DNA from: Proliferodiscus dingleyae
Lineage: Eukaryota; Ascomycota; Leotiomycetes; Helotiales; Lachnaceae
Length of the DNA: 64,000 bases
Assembly (NCBI GenBank): GCA_003988795.1
Contig: QYAK01000008.1
Span: 1 to 64,000 of the forward strand
Direction of reading: 5' to 3'
A model generated the notes under the pieces. It made no database searches and had not been told where the DNA came from. It worked only from the letters and a program-made list of their open reading frames with translations. Of the stretch, positions 54,081 to 64,000 are shown piece by piece. Numbering within the stretch: position 1 is the stretch's first letter; every line of letters begins with the position of its first letter. A program made the position numbers and the translations under genes.

Positions 54081-56828
54081 ATGCCGCCATCACAGAAGTC
54101 ACCTTTGAACAAGATACCTCCTTCTCCTGGACCTTCATTGAAGCGAAACCCCCGAAATCTACAGCGGAAACCTATCTTGCAAGATTCAACACATAACCCT
54201 TTGTCTGCGAGCCCAGAGAACCTACATCTTAGTGCAGGCCCCGCACGGTCATCGATCGCCTCCCCCGTGTCAAAACGATTGAAAACCTCGCACTCTGCAG
54301 GTAATCTGCTAAAAGTTGCTAATATGAGCAAGTTAATGGGAACACCGCAGCCAATGGATGTTACGTCGATTGGTGGGAGATCGAATTTCCAGCCACACAA
54401 CGGTGCTAGGAGGCTTGTGATTAAGAATCTGAGAGCAGTCACACAAGAGGATACCGAGCTTTACTACAGCAAGATATGGAACGAGATTGACTTTGCCATA
54501 ACCTCTGTACTCAGCGGGCAGCAGCCCAGTACGGCTCTCGATCCGTTAAATAGGAAAGTTGAAGATATTTGTCGCCGCGACCGAGCAGACAAACTTGCTT
54601 CACACCTCAAGGACCGCTGCAAAGTCTACCTCGAGAAGGAACTGCTACCTGTGATCGAAAGTAATGCAGGTTCAAATCATGTGGAGGCCCTCCGAGCCGT
54701 GTATAAATACTGGACAGTTTGGAATCAGCAATCAGTAAGACTCGCCCCCAAGTTAGGAGGGAAGAAACATTCTAATATCTGCTTTTGAAGACTCTTCTTC
54801 GTTCCATTTTTAGTTACCTTGATCGGTCCTATCTCTTACACACTAAAGATACGTTACAGCTAGAAGATCAAGGGATCCAGCAATTTCGCCACGCCATTTT
54901 TACAAAGAGCAAAGCTGCATCTGGGGGCTTGTCATTGGGTGGCAAGGTTGTATCGGGAATTTGTGACCTTGTGGAATACGATCGGTCCAGCCAAGACGGT
55001 CCATTTGATGCAGCTCTTTTAAGAGAGTCAATATTGATGTTTCATATTTTCGGAATCTACGGGAAATCGTTCGAGCCTAAATTCCTAGACCTTTCTCGCC
55101 AGTATTTCCGTGGCTTTGTACGGGAACGCAACAACTCCAGTATGAAAGACTACATATATTCTTGTGATAGATTATTGGGTCGGGAGGCTCTTCGGTGCGA
55201 TACATACAACTTCGACAGTACCACCAAAAGAGGACTTCTTGATTCGGCACACAAAATTTTGATTGAAGAATGCTCGGCAACGCTACTAGAGCCTGAAGGC
55301 CTCTCAAAGTTAATTGATGCGAATGATGTCTTGTCCTTGAAGGCGCTATACAACCTTCTTTCCCTATCAAAGATGCAACCGGATCTTAAGAAACCATTTG
55401 AGGGTCATATCAAGACTGTGGGTTCTTCCATAGTTCGTGATATTGAAAAGGTTGAACATATGGTCCTCCGTCTGCTTGAATTAAAAAGATCATTGGATCT
55501 TATTATACGCGATGCATTTGATAAAGATGAGACGTTCTCGTATAGTCTTCGGGAAGCATTTGGCAATTTTATCAATGATCGTCAGAACACATTAGCTTGG
55601 GGTATTAACAATTCCAAGGTGGGCGAAATGATCGCAAAGTACATGGACATGTTACTCCGTGGCGGTTTAAAGGCAGCACCTCGCTCCTTGCTCTCGGATG
55701 CTAAGGATCGAGATGCTGCTGAGAAACAGGGTCAAGCGAGCACGGGAGATGAAGACGCGGAACTCGATCGTCAATTGGAGCTAGCTTTGGATCTCTTCAG
55801 ATTCATCGAAGGCAAAGATGTATTTGAGGCTTTCTACAAAAAGGACCTTGCTCGCCGACTTCTCATGGCCCGCAGTGCCAGCCAAGATGCTGAGCGAAGC
55901 ATGCTTGCCAAATTGAAGAGCGAATGCGGATTTACATTTACACATAACCTGGAGCAGATGTTCAAAGATCAAGAACTCGCCAGAGATGAGATGGCTGCGT
56001 ATAAGCAGACCTTACACAACTCCGGTAAAGAGCGTCTAGATCTCCAAGTCAGTGTCCTTTCGCAGGCAGCGTGGCCCACGTATCCCAAACTGGAGGTCAA
56101 CATCCCCTCAGAGGTAGCGAGACACATTGAGAGATACGAACTTCACTATAAAAACAAGCATACTGGACGCAAACTGGAGTGGAAACATGCCCTCGCCCAT
56201 AGTGTTGTAGTTGCTCATTTTCACAAAGGAAAAAAAGAGCTTCTCGTTTCGGCTTTCCAAGCTATAGTCCTTGTCCTGTTCAACAATCTTGGGATCAAGG
56301 ATGGCAAACAGGAGCACCTGTCATACGTCGATATTCAATCTGCTACAGGTCTCGTAGATGCCGAACTTGAACGCACACTCCAATCACTTGCATGTGCCAA
56401 ATTCCGCATCCTTACGAAACATCCTAAGGGCCGAGATGTTGCTACAACCGATACTTTTACCGTCAATCTGGCTTTTGTCGACCCAAAGTTCAGGATCAAG
56501 ATTAACCAGATCCAGCTTAAAGAGACAAAGGAGGAGAATAAGGAGACACATGAGAGGGTTCATCAAGATCGACAGTACGAAACTCAAGCAGCGATTGTAC
56601 GGATCATGAAGAGCAGGAAGACGATGACACATCCAAATCTTGTGGCAGAGATCATCAACCAGACAAAAGCGAGGGGTGCTGTTGAACCGAGCGAGATAAA
56701 GAAGAATATCGAAAGCAAGTGAAGCGATCCTCAAAAAGTAGGAAATATTGTGCTAACTTTGAATAGAATTGATCGAGAAAGAATACATCGAACGCAGCGA
56801 AGGAGGAAACTATGTTTATGTGTCTTAG
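54081..56828 (+). CDS. cul4: Cullin-4, scaffold of CRL4 ubiquitin ligase
   Basis: Predicted 879-residue cullin, closest to cullin-4, which with Ddb1 and a RING protein forms CRL4 E3 ligases in DNA repair and replication control. Exons: 54081-54734, 54791-56714, 56767-56828; they sum to 880 codons. The first exon has a Pro/Ser/Lys-rich N-terminal extension with possible nuclear signals (SPVSKRLKTSHS), then the start of the cullin repeats. Exon 2 opens TLLRSIFSYLDRSYLLHT and carries the core, including DVFEAFYKKDLARRLLMARS and WPTYPKLEVNIPSEV. The neddylation site is in IVRIMKSRK (Lys825). The C-terminal winged helix is completed only by a GC-AG intron, giving NIEKLIEKEYIERSEGGNY. Assignment to cullin-4 rather than cullin-3 rests on remembered similarity; cullin family membership is certain. 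Confidence 0.9.
56715..56766 (+). other. Non-canonical GC-AG intron in cul4
   Basis: The only splice that restores the cullin C-terminus uses donor a|gcaagt at 56714/56715 and acceptor gaatag at 56766. The first nearby GT (56719) gives the wrong phase and reads into a non-cullin frame. The intron has a branch-like gctaac near 56753. GCAAGT is the usual strong context of GC donors. Confidence 0.8.
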
Positions 56829-57832
56829 AGAATAGAGCTTTTCGTGTGCATGGAGAACTGGCTCGAGAACGAAAAGAGGTATTGCAATAACACGACTATC
56901 TAGAGATCCTACAATAGCGATACGGTTCATAACTGGCCTTGTGTAGCTCCCAGAGATGTTGAGTAAGGAAAGCCAGAGCTTACTTGTTTCATTCCCTGCA
57001 CACTCCCACTGTGAGGAAAAGGTTCGTCAATATGAATGAAGCCGAATAAAATCTGTAGCATCTCCGGAGTAGCAGGGAAGGGAGTTTCGAAGTGGAGATA
57101 CAAGAAGTAATAATTGATACGAGTGAGATCATAAACGGCGCTTTGGCGTTCATCCAACGGTGGCCTAGCCTGGTTCCAACCACACCACCACACACAGACG
57201 TAGATCCCTGGCCAAATCCGCTTCGCTCCGCTCACCTGGCCTTGCCGCATTCCAGCAGTAGCGAACCGCATCCGTCCCAACAGAGCAGTTGGGTGCACAT
57301 CCTGTATCAGTGCGGAGCGCTGGGCTTCAACCTCATCGTCGATACGAAGTACGTATAGTACAGTCTGCGAATAGAGACCACTCAGCCTATTCAGGACGCT
57401 ACGAAGGGCATCTCAAGGCATCGGAAGAAGCGGATACCGAAGAAGTAGCAGAGCACGCCTTTTGAAAGCCTGCTATAGACTCTCTTTGTCTCTTATCTGG
57501 TTTCCAGTCCGTTCGTAACCGCAATAACCCTTCCGACGAGATTATTCACATCTGCAAGCTGCCAGGGCGTCCTTCTCTTTGCCTATCACGAATGCGAACA
57601 TGCGCTCGACACCATGAAGCCTGCTTGTCTCGGCATTATCTGCGAACCACACCTTTATCGCTGCAGCTCCTCTGCTGTCTCTGCTCTGTAGATGACGAGA
57701 AGAGCTCTGCGGATGGCACTGTTGTCTCTATCATCAGCGATTGCGATTGGGGGGTGCTGAGAAGTCTTCCAACCCCAACGGCTTGCGACCTTGATTCTGT
57801 CCTGATGGCCCGCGGTGACTGACGTCGCACTC
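56829..57832. other. 1-kb intergenic region, cul4 to FMP27-like gene
   Basis: No convincing gene. A minus-strand frame at 56927-57298 and a plus-strand frame at 57092-57358 overlap each other and match nothing I know. The promoter of the FMP27-like gene lies near the right end. Confidence 0.4.
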
Positions 57833-60800
57833 ATGGCGTTGTTGAATCCTACCTTCATATTTGGGGTATTCGTCCTATTGTACCTCTCGTCGTTCATCGT
57901 ATTTGCAATACTGCGCATTCTCACTGGCATATCCATCCAACGGGTTGGATATTTCTCTCTACGGAGACTTGCATACACTCCAAGAGATGGCGTAAAGATC
58001 GAAATCCGAGGCCTGGGCCTCAATCTACACAGACCTACCTTCGCCCAGCCGACGTGGCTCAGCATCGTTCTGACTGAGCTAGCGATAACGGTGGATCTGG
58101 GAGCTGCAGAGGGGGAGAAGAATGACAAGGCAGACGACGTCCCCGATATCAACGTACATGGTGTAGATGGTCCAGAGTCTGTACTCGAGCCAAGGAGAAA
58201 GTCTTTGTCCCGTAAAAGCAGCATAGGGTCCCAGAGAAGCAAAACTTGGGAGCGTCTTACTGGCATTAAAGACCGGATAAAGCGTTTGCACCGAATGATC
58301 AACTGGATTCGCATGGTAGATGTGGTAACCACGAATTCATCCGTGACAATAGTGGATGTGGGCCAAGTGCAAGTTGGAAACTTCACGATGGCCGTGGACA
58401 CCAGACGGAAAATGGTCGATCGAGGGAGAATGTTTTCCCATGTGAAGACTGCTAAGAAATCACAGAGGCCGGCCGAGTGGATGATGACGCTGCGCAGCGT
58501 GCTTTTCACTCCTGATGGAAGGGACTCTCTGGAAGTACTAGATCATGCAACTCTGAACATCCACGGATTATTGTACACGGAACTCGACGGCCTTCGTGAT
58601 GCTGCCATTGCACTTAAACTGGGGCGCGTGCACATTCCCTACGACGATATTAATGCTTGTTTAAATAAATACAAAAGCTGTCTAAACCTCAATGAAAAAG
58701 AAAGGCCCGCTGGCAAAGAGATCACGGTCACGGATCTTATCGAGGAACTCGATCACCCAGGCAGCCGTGAGGAGAGCCTCGTGCAAACAGTTTCGGATTC
58801 CAAGGAATTTATAAGCTCTATCTTGCGGGGAATTAAGGAGGTACAATTCGCAGTGAGCTTTGTAGGGTTCACTAAGATGGTCCGTTCAGTGCAGCCTCGA
58901 GGCTCACCTGTCTATCTCAATGCGTCCATGAAGGAGGTAGGAGTCGATCTGCACAGACTTGATCCGAAGTCTCCAGCACATCGAATGTACTTTTCTTCCA
59001 AGGATATCGCACATCAAGCTCTACTTGCAGCTCTCTCGATCGAGATTGGGGTTGATGAAGGACAAGGAAAGTCTGACCGACTGATCTATGTGCCTATGGC
59101 AACGACGACGGTCAGAACAACGCTACCCTCGAAAACGGTCGAATTTGCCCAAGACAATAGTGCAGATGAGCGCAACGCAAATATTCTCTTTGCCAATGTT
59201 GTTATCACCTCCCCTTCCGTTGACCTGGATCCCAAGCATCTTCCATTAGTGTTAGCATTAGTACGATCGAACCCGAAAAGGAAGACTGGAGCCTCACCGC
59301 AAAATCATGTCCTTATCTCGAGACTTCTGCCAAAAGCAAATGTAAAATTTTCTATGCATGAGCCTGTCGTGCGGGTCGCCCTTCCGCCGGTGGAAAAGAC
59401 AGCAGAGCTTGATGATTTCGATCTTATCATCTCCTCCATTTCCTCGGTCTCGCTGGACATTGAGTCCTCCCATTCAGCTGTTGGGGACCTTCATTATGGC
59501 CTGGCATCAACACTAAGAGTACAATCGCACGAACTCTACTATCAGACCTCTTCTGGCGCCCATTATGACTTGCTTCAAACAGAATCTCTGGAATTGAAAG
59601 TGCACATTAATGCTAATCCAGAGGTCTACGTGGTCGCAACAGGTAACCTACAGACATTCTCAGTTCACATGGTCCGCCCTGAGATAAGTGATGGTGTTCG
59701 TCAGATTGTACGTCAACTACGACTGAATGTAGAACCAGACAAGAAAGCACACGCAAAGACATCCGGCGATCCAAATTTCATCAGGGCCATGCCAGCTTGG
59801 CTTCTGCATTTCCAGCTTCAGGCTTCAGACTTCAGTGCGGAAGTTGCTGGTGTGGATGAAGAGATATCAAATGACACCCGTGGAGTTGCCTTGCAGTTGG
59901 AGTCCTGGACTGCAGAATATCGCGCCCAAAAGGTGGACAGTATTGACAGAAGATCTTCACGCCGAAGAGCGACTAGCAGGTCTTTGACACCTGATGCTGA
60001 ATTATATTTAAAGATGCCACAATCTCCACAAAAAAAGTCACATCACACAGATGGCCGCAGATTGGCAGTTCACATCCGCGGACTGGAAGCGTTTGTCGTA
60101 GAGTCTGCGGAAAAATGGGAAATAGAACCATTCCTGGCCATGCCGCGCTCTGAGGTTGCGCTGTCCACCTCAAGTGATAATCAAGGTCCAATCTTTCATG
60201 TCAACTCGATTGTTAAAACGCTACTCGTCCAATACTCACTCTATCGTCATTATGCTTGCGGCGTCGCGCAGACAGTACTTCGAAGAGCGTTTGTACGTAC
60301 CAGAGCCGATGAAGTGGAAGCGGAACAAGCTCGAGCTGCAGCAAAAACATACAGCGGCATAGATTACCTTTCCCCTGTTCGCTCGCCCGAAGACATGCAC
60401 CATGGCGATGGTTCTTCTGCTTTTCCGTTTCCTGTCCGTGAACTGGTCACGATAGATTTCAAATCGACTCTAGTGCAAATCAAGGCGAATATGCCCGCAG
60501 ATCCACCAGTTATGCTACAAATATACGGTATGGAGGTTGGGCGGCATCGGTGGTCGCCGCCATTTCTACATGCAAAACTTACCCGGCTGTATGCTGAAGC
60601 ACCAAAAATGCCTCGTGTTTGGGCGAGAATTCTGAGCTTCAAGACCCTTAGAGTTGATCTACGTGAGACTCGACGGAAGCGAAATAGTGGGGAAACTTAC
60701 AGTGAAAGAATGATTGATGTCACGACCGAAGCGGTAAGGCTGGCAGTCCCTCATCAATTAGTTCTTCACAAAATTTCCGACAATTTCGTCAACACTTTGA

Positions 60801-63800
60801 AGTCTGTTCAGCAGCTTCACCACCGATTTGCAACGGGAACAAACGAATACATTCTCGAGAAATGCCCCGAAGGACCAAAGTATGTTCCCAAAGTTTCACT
60901 TCGAAGCCGTGCCTTGCTATTCGAGGTCGAAGATGGTGCATTTGAATGGAAACTGGGTACCATATACCGTGCGGGCCTTGTTGAACAAGCACAGCGCGTC
61001 GCTCGTGAGGCTGCCTTTATAATGAAGGCAAAGAAGATCGAAGAGGAAGAGATGGGCAAGCACTCTTCTAGATACCGCAACCGTTCTGCTCACCCAAGAG
61101 GACGAAGCAATCATCAAGACGCATCTCAACGTCGCTGCCAGAGCGAAGGAGGCGAAGCCATGCGAAACTCGCCTTCTGGGCACTCTCGAGGTCGATACAT
61201 GCGATATGATCCTGAGGGAACTTGTGGAATTAGTGGAAGTGCAAAAATCTCAATTGATGAGGCTCATGAAAGACTACAACATCATAACGCTCAGAGTTGG
61301 AAGAGACGGATCGATAACGTTTATTTGCAAGCTAAGACTGGTATGAAGGAGCTTCGTGGCGTATTCTGGGGTCCTGATCAACTCCCCGATGACATGGTCG
61401 AGACGGAAAACATTTTAGAAGTTCCTCAACGGCCCGCTCTGATGACAACCCTGATTCATGACCTCCACATCAGCATCGACAAACCTTCATTTCCTCTATC
61501 TCAATTGCCAGACTTCCTGCACCGGATCGGAAAAGGCATGCCTCACGATATGAAATACTCGCTTCTGGTCCCTATGTTCGTCCAAATAAACATGGGCGAG
61601 TCCCGCGTTACGCTACGAGACTACCCGCTGCCTCTACTGCACGTTCCAGCTATCAAGCCTGAGCAATCGCAAAGACTCCCGGCTTGGTCCCTCAAGACAG
61701 ACTTTGTCATTGCAGAGGAATTTCGAGGACCTGAATCTACAAGGCATGTGAAGGTTGATATAATACCTCCAAGGAGTAGTCGGCCAGGCACGTCCATTGA
61801 AAGAGGGTTTGCTATTGATGTGCGACGAACTATATCACCAGTAAAGTCATACTCGGACATCGGCATTGATATCAATACTGGCTTCCCAACTAGGATTGCA
61901 TGGGGTGCCTCCTATCAACCCGCGATCCAAGATATGATGATGGTAATTGAGACATTCACAAAGCCTCAGGTTGACCCTTCAGATCGCACTGGCTTTTGGG
62001 ACAAGATTCGCTTGAGTTTCCACTCGCGAGTCAACGTCGCCTGGAAAGGAGACGGCGACGTACATCTTGTGCTCAAGGGAACACGAGATCCATACATGAT
62101 CACTGGCAACGGCGCTGGTTTTCTTATGTGCTGGCGAGGCGACGTGAGATGGAACATTTCCCGTGATAACGACCCGCGAAAATTCATGACGGTGGACAGT
62201 GGAGAATACATTCTTGCAGTTCCTGATTTCAGCCATCAAGCTCGTAAATCGGAAATGGTAGACCGAGATGATGAGAGTGTGGACAGCTCAGACAGCTACA
62301 GGCGCGGAGCTTCATTCAAGAAGGTTGTCATGAAGTTATCCGGAAATGTCCAGTGGCTAGCCGGCTTAATGTTTGAACGGAATCTCGACGAGAAGGGCAA
62401 GCGGTCCTTCGAATTTGAGCCCCACTACAATGTCATTTTGAAAGAACTTCAGTTCACGAAAGCACCGCCCGGTCTAGAGTATGATGCCTTCAGGGGTTTC
62501 AGGAGCCATCATATACATATGTCGATTGCTGTCAAAGCTCCTGTCAATCGCGAATGGTCTGTCTCAAACATAACTCCATCGAACAGTTATAACACTGTCC
62601 ATCTCACTCCGCGTTTCTTTAGCCATTTTTTCGCCTGGTGGTCTATGTTCGGCGGGACTATGTCCCTACCCATTCGACAAGGTAAACTATGGCCAGGGGT
62701 CGAGAAGTCTAGCAAGAAGTTCGGCAGACACCTTGCAACTATCAAATACAACCTTTTACTCGCTCCACTCTTCCTCAGTCACATATACAAGCACAAAGAT
62801 GCGGAGGACTATTCTGAAGATGTCGTCTCTGCCACTGGCTTGAAGATGAGGCTGGATAGCTTCATGCTCGACGTACATCAACGGCGAGAGGAATTCCATA
62901 CTCAAGATAAGGGCCGAAAAACCTCGAGCAAGACAAGCGGTATGAAAATGCATCAAGCACAACTGGATTTATTATCAGCCGATATCCGTGCGGTATCTGC
63001 CAGCATTGCGGGCACAACACCAGAAGATCTTAAAAAAGCTTCAGCCCCTTTCCTTGTCTCGCATCAAGATGGAGGCGCCACAGATCTCTCTCATTTTCAG
63101 ATCCCGGATAACGATCTAAGCTGGATTGACATGGACGATTTCGTTGAATTGGACTGGATTTTACCCTCGGAAGCAAATCCAGAGACGAAGATCATGCCTC
63201 TTGCTTATGCGCCAAGATTCACATATTTCCGTCAGACTGATCATGGAGATACTATCGCAGGAGATCCAGATCGCACGAGTTCTTTTGGTACAGAGCCAAC
63301 GCATTTCTGCATCATGAGCAAAGATGATGATCCTCGGCGTGTGCAATGCCAGCTCATCGAAAGCCGCCTAGGCCAGCTCCAACGGCAGATGGAGTCGCAT
63401 AACAGATCTCTTGAGGATGTGGAACTAAAGTATATCAGAGATGATACGGATCCCATTCTCAAAGCAGAATATGAGCAGTTGAACAAGCATTCTATGTTTC
63501 TGCGAGACAAGAAACTTTTCCTTGAATCGATGAAGAGCCGCATGAGCATGCGATTGTACACAGAAAATAAGAGGGCCGTACCGGACGGCGATGCCGATAA
63601 AGATAGTGATGGCGAGACTCCAGCTCCTAAAGATTACGATTCAGAGACCGAGGGCATCGATACCAACCCTGGGGATTTCATCAGCGACTTCAACAATCGT
63701 TTCGTAATTCACAACATGCAGCTAAAATGGAATAACCTTCTCAGGAATATCATCCTTCGCTATATTCATCAGGTCAGCCAGAGACGCGGTTTTGTTTACT

Positions 63801-64000
63801 ATCTCTCGCGACGAGCTGTCAAATTCATTCTCGATATCGTCGAAGAACAAAGCAAAGCGAAGGGAGCACGGTCACCTCCCAGATCTCAGAGCAATACCTC
63901 AACTGAAAATGACTCACCTGTCTCTAATGAAGACGATGATAATGGCTCTCAGGATGTCGAGGATCGAATCAACGAAATCCTTGCTGATGGCAAGAAGTTC
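57833..64000 (+). CDS. Fmp27/Hob-type bridge-like lipid transfer protein, truncated by the window edge
   Basis: Open from ATG at 57833 to the last base, 2056 codons without a stop or an intron, so this is the N-terminal part of a larger protein (yeast Fmp27/Hob1 is about 2600 residues). The family (BLTP2/Hobbit, KIAA0100) forms long hydrophobic channels that carry lipids at ER-plasma membrane contacts. The N-terminus has one membrane anchor, FIFGVFVLLYLSSFIVFAIL, as in the family. Then come beta-rich segments such as VEFAQDN and the LNIHGLLYTELDGLRDAAIA block. The diagnostic GFWDK domain is at about residue 1385: DRTGFWDKIRLSFHSRVNVA. Further on are FFSHFFAWWSMFGGTMSLPI and a coiled-coil-like stretch (LGQLQRQMESHNRSLEDVEL). 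The C-terminal part lies outside the window. Family confidence is high. Confidence 0.92.
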   Translation, partial: MALLNPTFIFGVFVLLYLSSFIVFAILRILTGISIQRVGYFSLRRLAYTPRDGVKIEIRGLGLNLHRPTFAQPTWLSIVLTELAITVDLGAAEGEKNDKADDVPDINVHGVDGPESVLEPRRKSLSRKSSIGSQRSKTWERLTGIKDRIKRLHRMINWIRMVDVVTTNSSVTIVDVGQVQVGNFTMAVDTRRKMVDRGRMFSHVKTAKKSQRPAEWMMTLRSVLFTPDGRDSLEVLDHATLNIHGLLYTELDGLRDAAIALKLGRVHIPYDDINACLNKYKSCLNLNEKERPAGKEITVTDLIEELDHPGSREESLVQTVSDSKEFISSILRGIKEVQFAVSFVGFTKMVRSVQPRGSPVYLNASMKEVGVDLHRLDPKSPAHRMYFSSKDIAHQALLAALSIEIGVDEGQGKSDRLIYVPMATTTVRTTLPSKTVEFAQDNSADERNANILFANVVITSPSVDLDPKHLPLVLALVRSNPKRKTGASPQNHVLISRLLPKANVKFSMHEPVVRVALPPVEKTAELDDFDLIISSISSVSLDIESSHSAVGDLHYGLASTLRVQSHELYYQTSSGAHYDLLQTESLELKVHINANPEVYVVATGNLQTFSVHMVRPEISDGVRQIVRQLRLNVEPDKKAHAKTSGDPNFIRAMPAWLLHFQLQASDFSAEVAGVDEEISNDTRGVALQLESWTAEYRAQKVDSIDRRSSRRRATSRSLTPDAELYLKMPQSPQKKSHHTDGRRLAVHIRGLEAFVVESAEKWEIEPFLAMPRSEVALSTSSDNQGPIFHVNSIVKTLLVQYSLYRHYACGVAQTVLRRAFVRTRADEVEAEQARAAAKTYSGIDYLSPVRSPEDMHHGDGSSAFPFPVRELVTIDFKSTLVQIKANMPADPPVMLQIYGMEVGRHRWSPPFLHAKLTRLYAEAPKMPRVWARILSFKTLRVDLRETRRKRNSGETYSERMIDVTTEAVRLAVPHQLVLHKISDNFVNTLKSVQQLHHRFATGTNEYILEKCPEGPKYVPKVSLRSRALLFEVEDGAFEWKLGTIYRAGLVEQAQRVAREAAFIMKAKKIEEEEMGKHSSRYRNRSAHPRGRSNHQDASQRRCQSEGGEAMRNSPSGHSRGRYMRYDPEGTCGISGSAKISIDEAHERLQHHNAQSWKRRIDNVYLQAKTGMKELRGVFWGPDQLPDDMVETENILEVPQRPALMTTLIHDLHISIDKPSFPLSQLPDFLHRIGKGMPHDMKYSLLVPMFVQINMGESRVTLRDYPLPLLHVPAIKPEQSQRLPAWSLKTDFVIAEEFRGPESTRHVKVDIIPPRSSRPGTSIERGFAIDVRRTISPVKSYSDIGIDINTGFPTRIAWGASYQPAIQDMMMVIETFTKPQVDPSDRTGFWDKIRLSFHSRVNVAWKGDGDVHLVLKGTRDPYMITGNGAGFLMCWRGDVRWNISRDNDPRKFMTVDSGEYILAVPDFSHQARKSEMVDRDDESVDSSDSYRRGASFKKVVMKLSGNVQWLAGLMFERNLDEKGKRSFEFEPHYNVILKELQFTKAPPGLEYDAFRGFRSHHIHMSIAVKAPVNREWSVSNITPSNSYNTVHLTPRFFSHFFAWWSMFGGTMSLPIRQGKLWPGVEKSSKKFGRHLATIKYNLLLAPLFLSHIYKHKDAEDYSEDVVSATGLKMRLDSFMLDVHQRREEFHTQDKGRKTSSKTSGMKMHQAQLDLLSADIRAVSASIAGTTPEDLKKASAPFLVSHQDGGATDLSHFQIPDNDLSWIDMDDFVELDWILPSEANPETKIMPLAYAPRFTYFRQTDHGDTIAGDPDRTSSFGTEPTHFCIMSKDDDPRRVQCQLIESRLGQLQRQMESHNRSLEDVELKYIRDDTDPILKAEYEQLNKHSMFLRDKKLFLESMKSRMSMRLYTENKRAVPDGDADKDSDGETPAPKDYDSETEGIDTNPGDFISDFNNRFVIHNMQLKWNNLLRNIILRYIHQVSQRRGFVYYLSRRAVKFILDIVEEQSKAKGARSPPRSQSNTSTENDSPVSNEDDDNGSQDVEDRINEILADGKKF

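Noticed and set aside
56927..57298. 123-residue minus-strand open frame between cul4 and the FMP27-like gene
   Set aside because: No recognisable family and overlaps an equally anonymous plus-strand frame. A donor-like gtaagc lies inside it, but no partner exon could be found.
57655..58509. 284-residue minus-strand open frame
   Set aside because: It is antisense to the start of the FMP27-like gene, whose plus-strand frame has clear family features. The minus frame shows no domain and is a shadow.
1..64000. tRNA genes, CRISPR arrays, transposons or viral insertions
   Set aside because: I scanned intergenic regions by eye for tRNA B-box-like GGTTCGAATCC, regular spaced repeats, terminal repeats and transposase or polymerase signatures. 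The few GTTCGAA hits lie inside protein-coding genes. Nothing was supportable, though small or decayed copies could be missed.

Overview
This window looks like nuclear DNA from a filamentous ascomycete (Pezizomycotina). Genes are split by many short GT-AG introns (about 46-200 nt), lie on both strands, have no operons, and encode unmistakably eukaryotic proteins: Tel1/ATM kinase, Nup192, cullin-4, Sda1, a mitochondrial phosphate carrier, an Fmp27/Hob-type lipid-transfer protein, and Zn2Cys6 and C2H2 regulators. Several proteins resemble Leotiomycete versions as I remember them, but no search was run, so class-level placement is inference. Exon models were built by hand from splice signals, reading-frame phase and family conservation. 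For every multi-exon gene the summed exon lengths are divisible by three.

Layout. 1-4.9 kb: ZIP zinc transporter (+), short-chain dehydrogenase (+), globin-sensor (protoglobin-like) protein (-). 5.6-11.8 kb: WDR44/DGR2-like WD40 protein (-), divergent from a DRAP-type deaminase (+), then a DUF1295 membrane reductase-like protein (+). 11.8-13.5 kb: no recognisable gene. 13.5-19.2 kb, all minus: an orphan hypothetical protein, SDA1 and a single-pass membrane protein. 19.7-26.7 kb: Zn2Cys6 factor (-) divergent from a DHA2-type MFS transporter (+), then glutamate decarboxylase (-). 27.8-31.4 kb: mitochondrial phosphate carrier (-) divergent from a CorA/ZntB-like membrane protein (+). 31.4-33.6 kb: a gene-free stretch with a weak 5S-rRNA-like relic. 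33.6-38.3 kb: C2H2 factor (+), a long intergenic region, and a quinone-oxidoreductase-like MDR enzyme (+). 38.6-64 kb: a block of large conserved genes: tel1 (-) head-to-head with NUP192 (+), cullin-4 (+), and an intronless FMP27-like gene (+) that runs off the right edge.

Most neighbours are functionally unrelated housekeeping genes. The one arrangement that could be a functional unit is the divergent regulator/transporter pair at 19.7-24.4 kb, which is typical of fungal efflux modules. Glutamate decarboxylase is convergent with the transporter and need not belong to it.

I found no mobile element, CRISPR array, tRNA or clearly new multi-gene system. The more unusual observations are gene-structure details (a GC-AG intron in cul4, 13-nt internal micro-exons, 8-nt and 20-nt terminal exons), a 12-bp tandem duplication over the glutamate decarboxylase stop codon, inverted and direct repeats upstream of SDA1, the 5S-like relic, and two lineage-restricted proteins.
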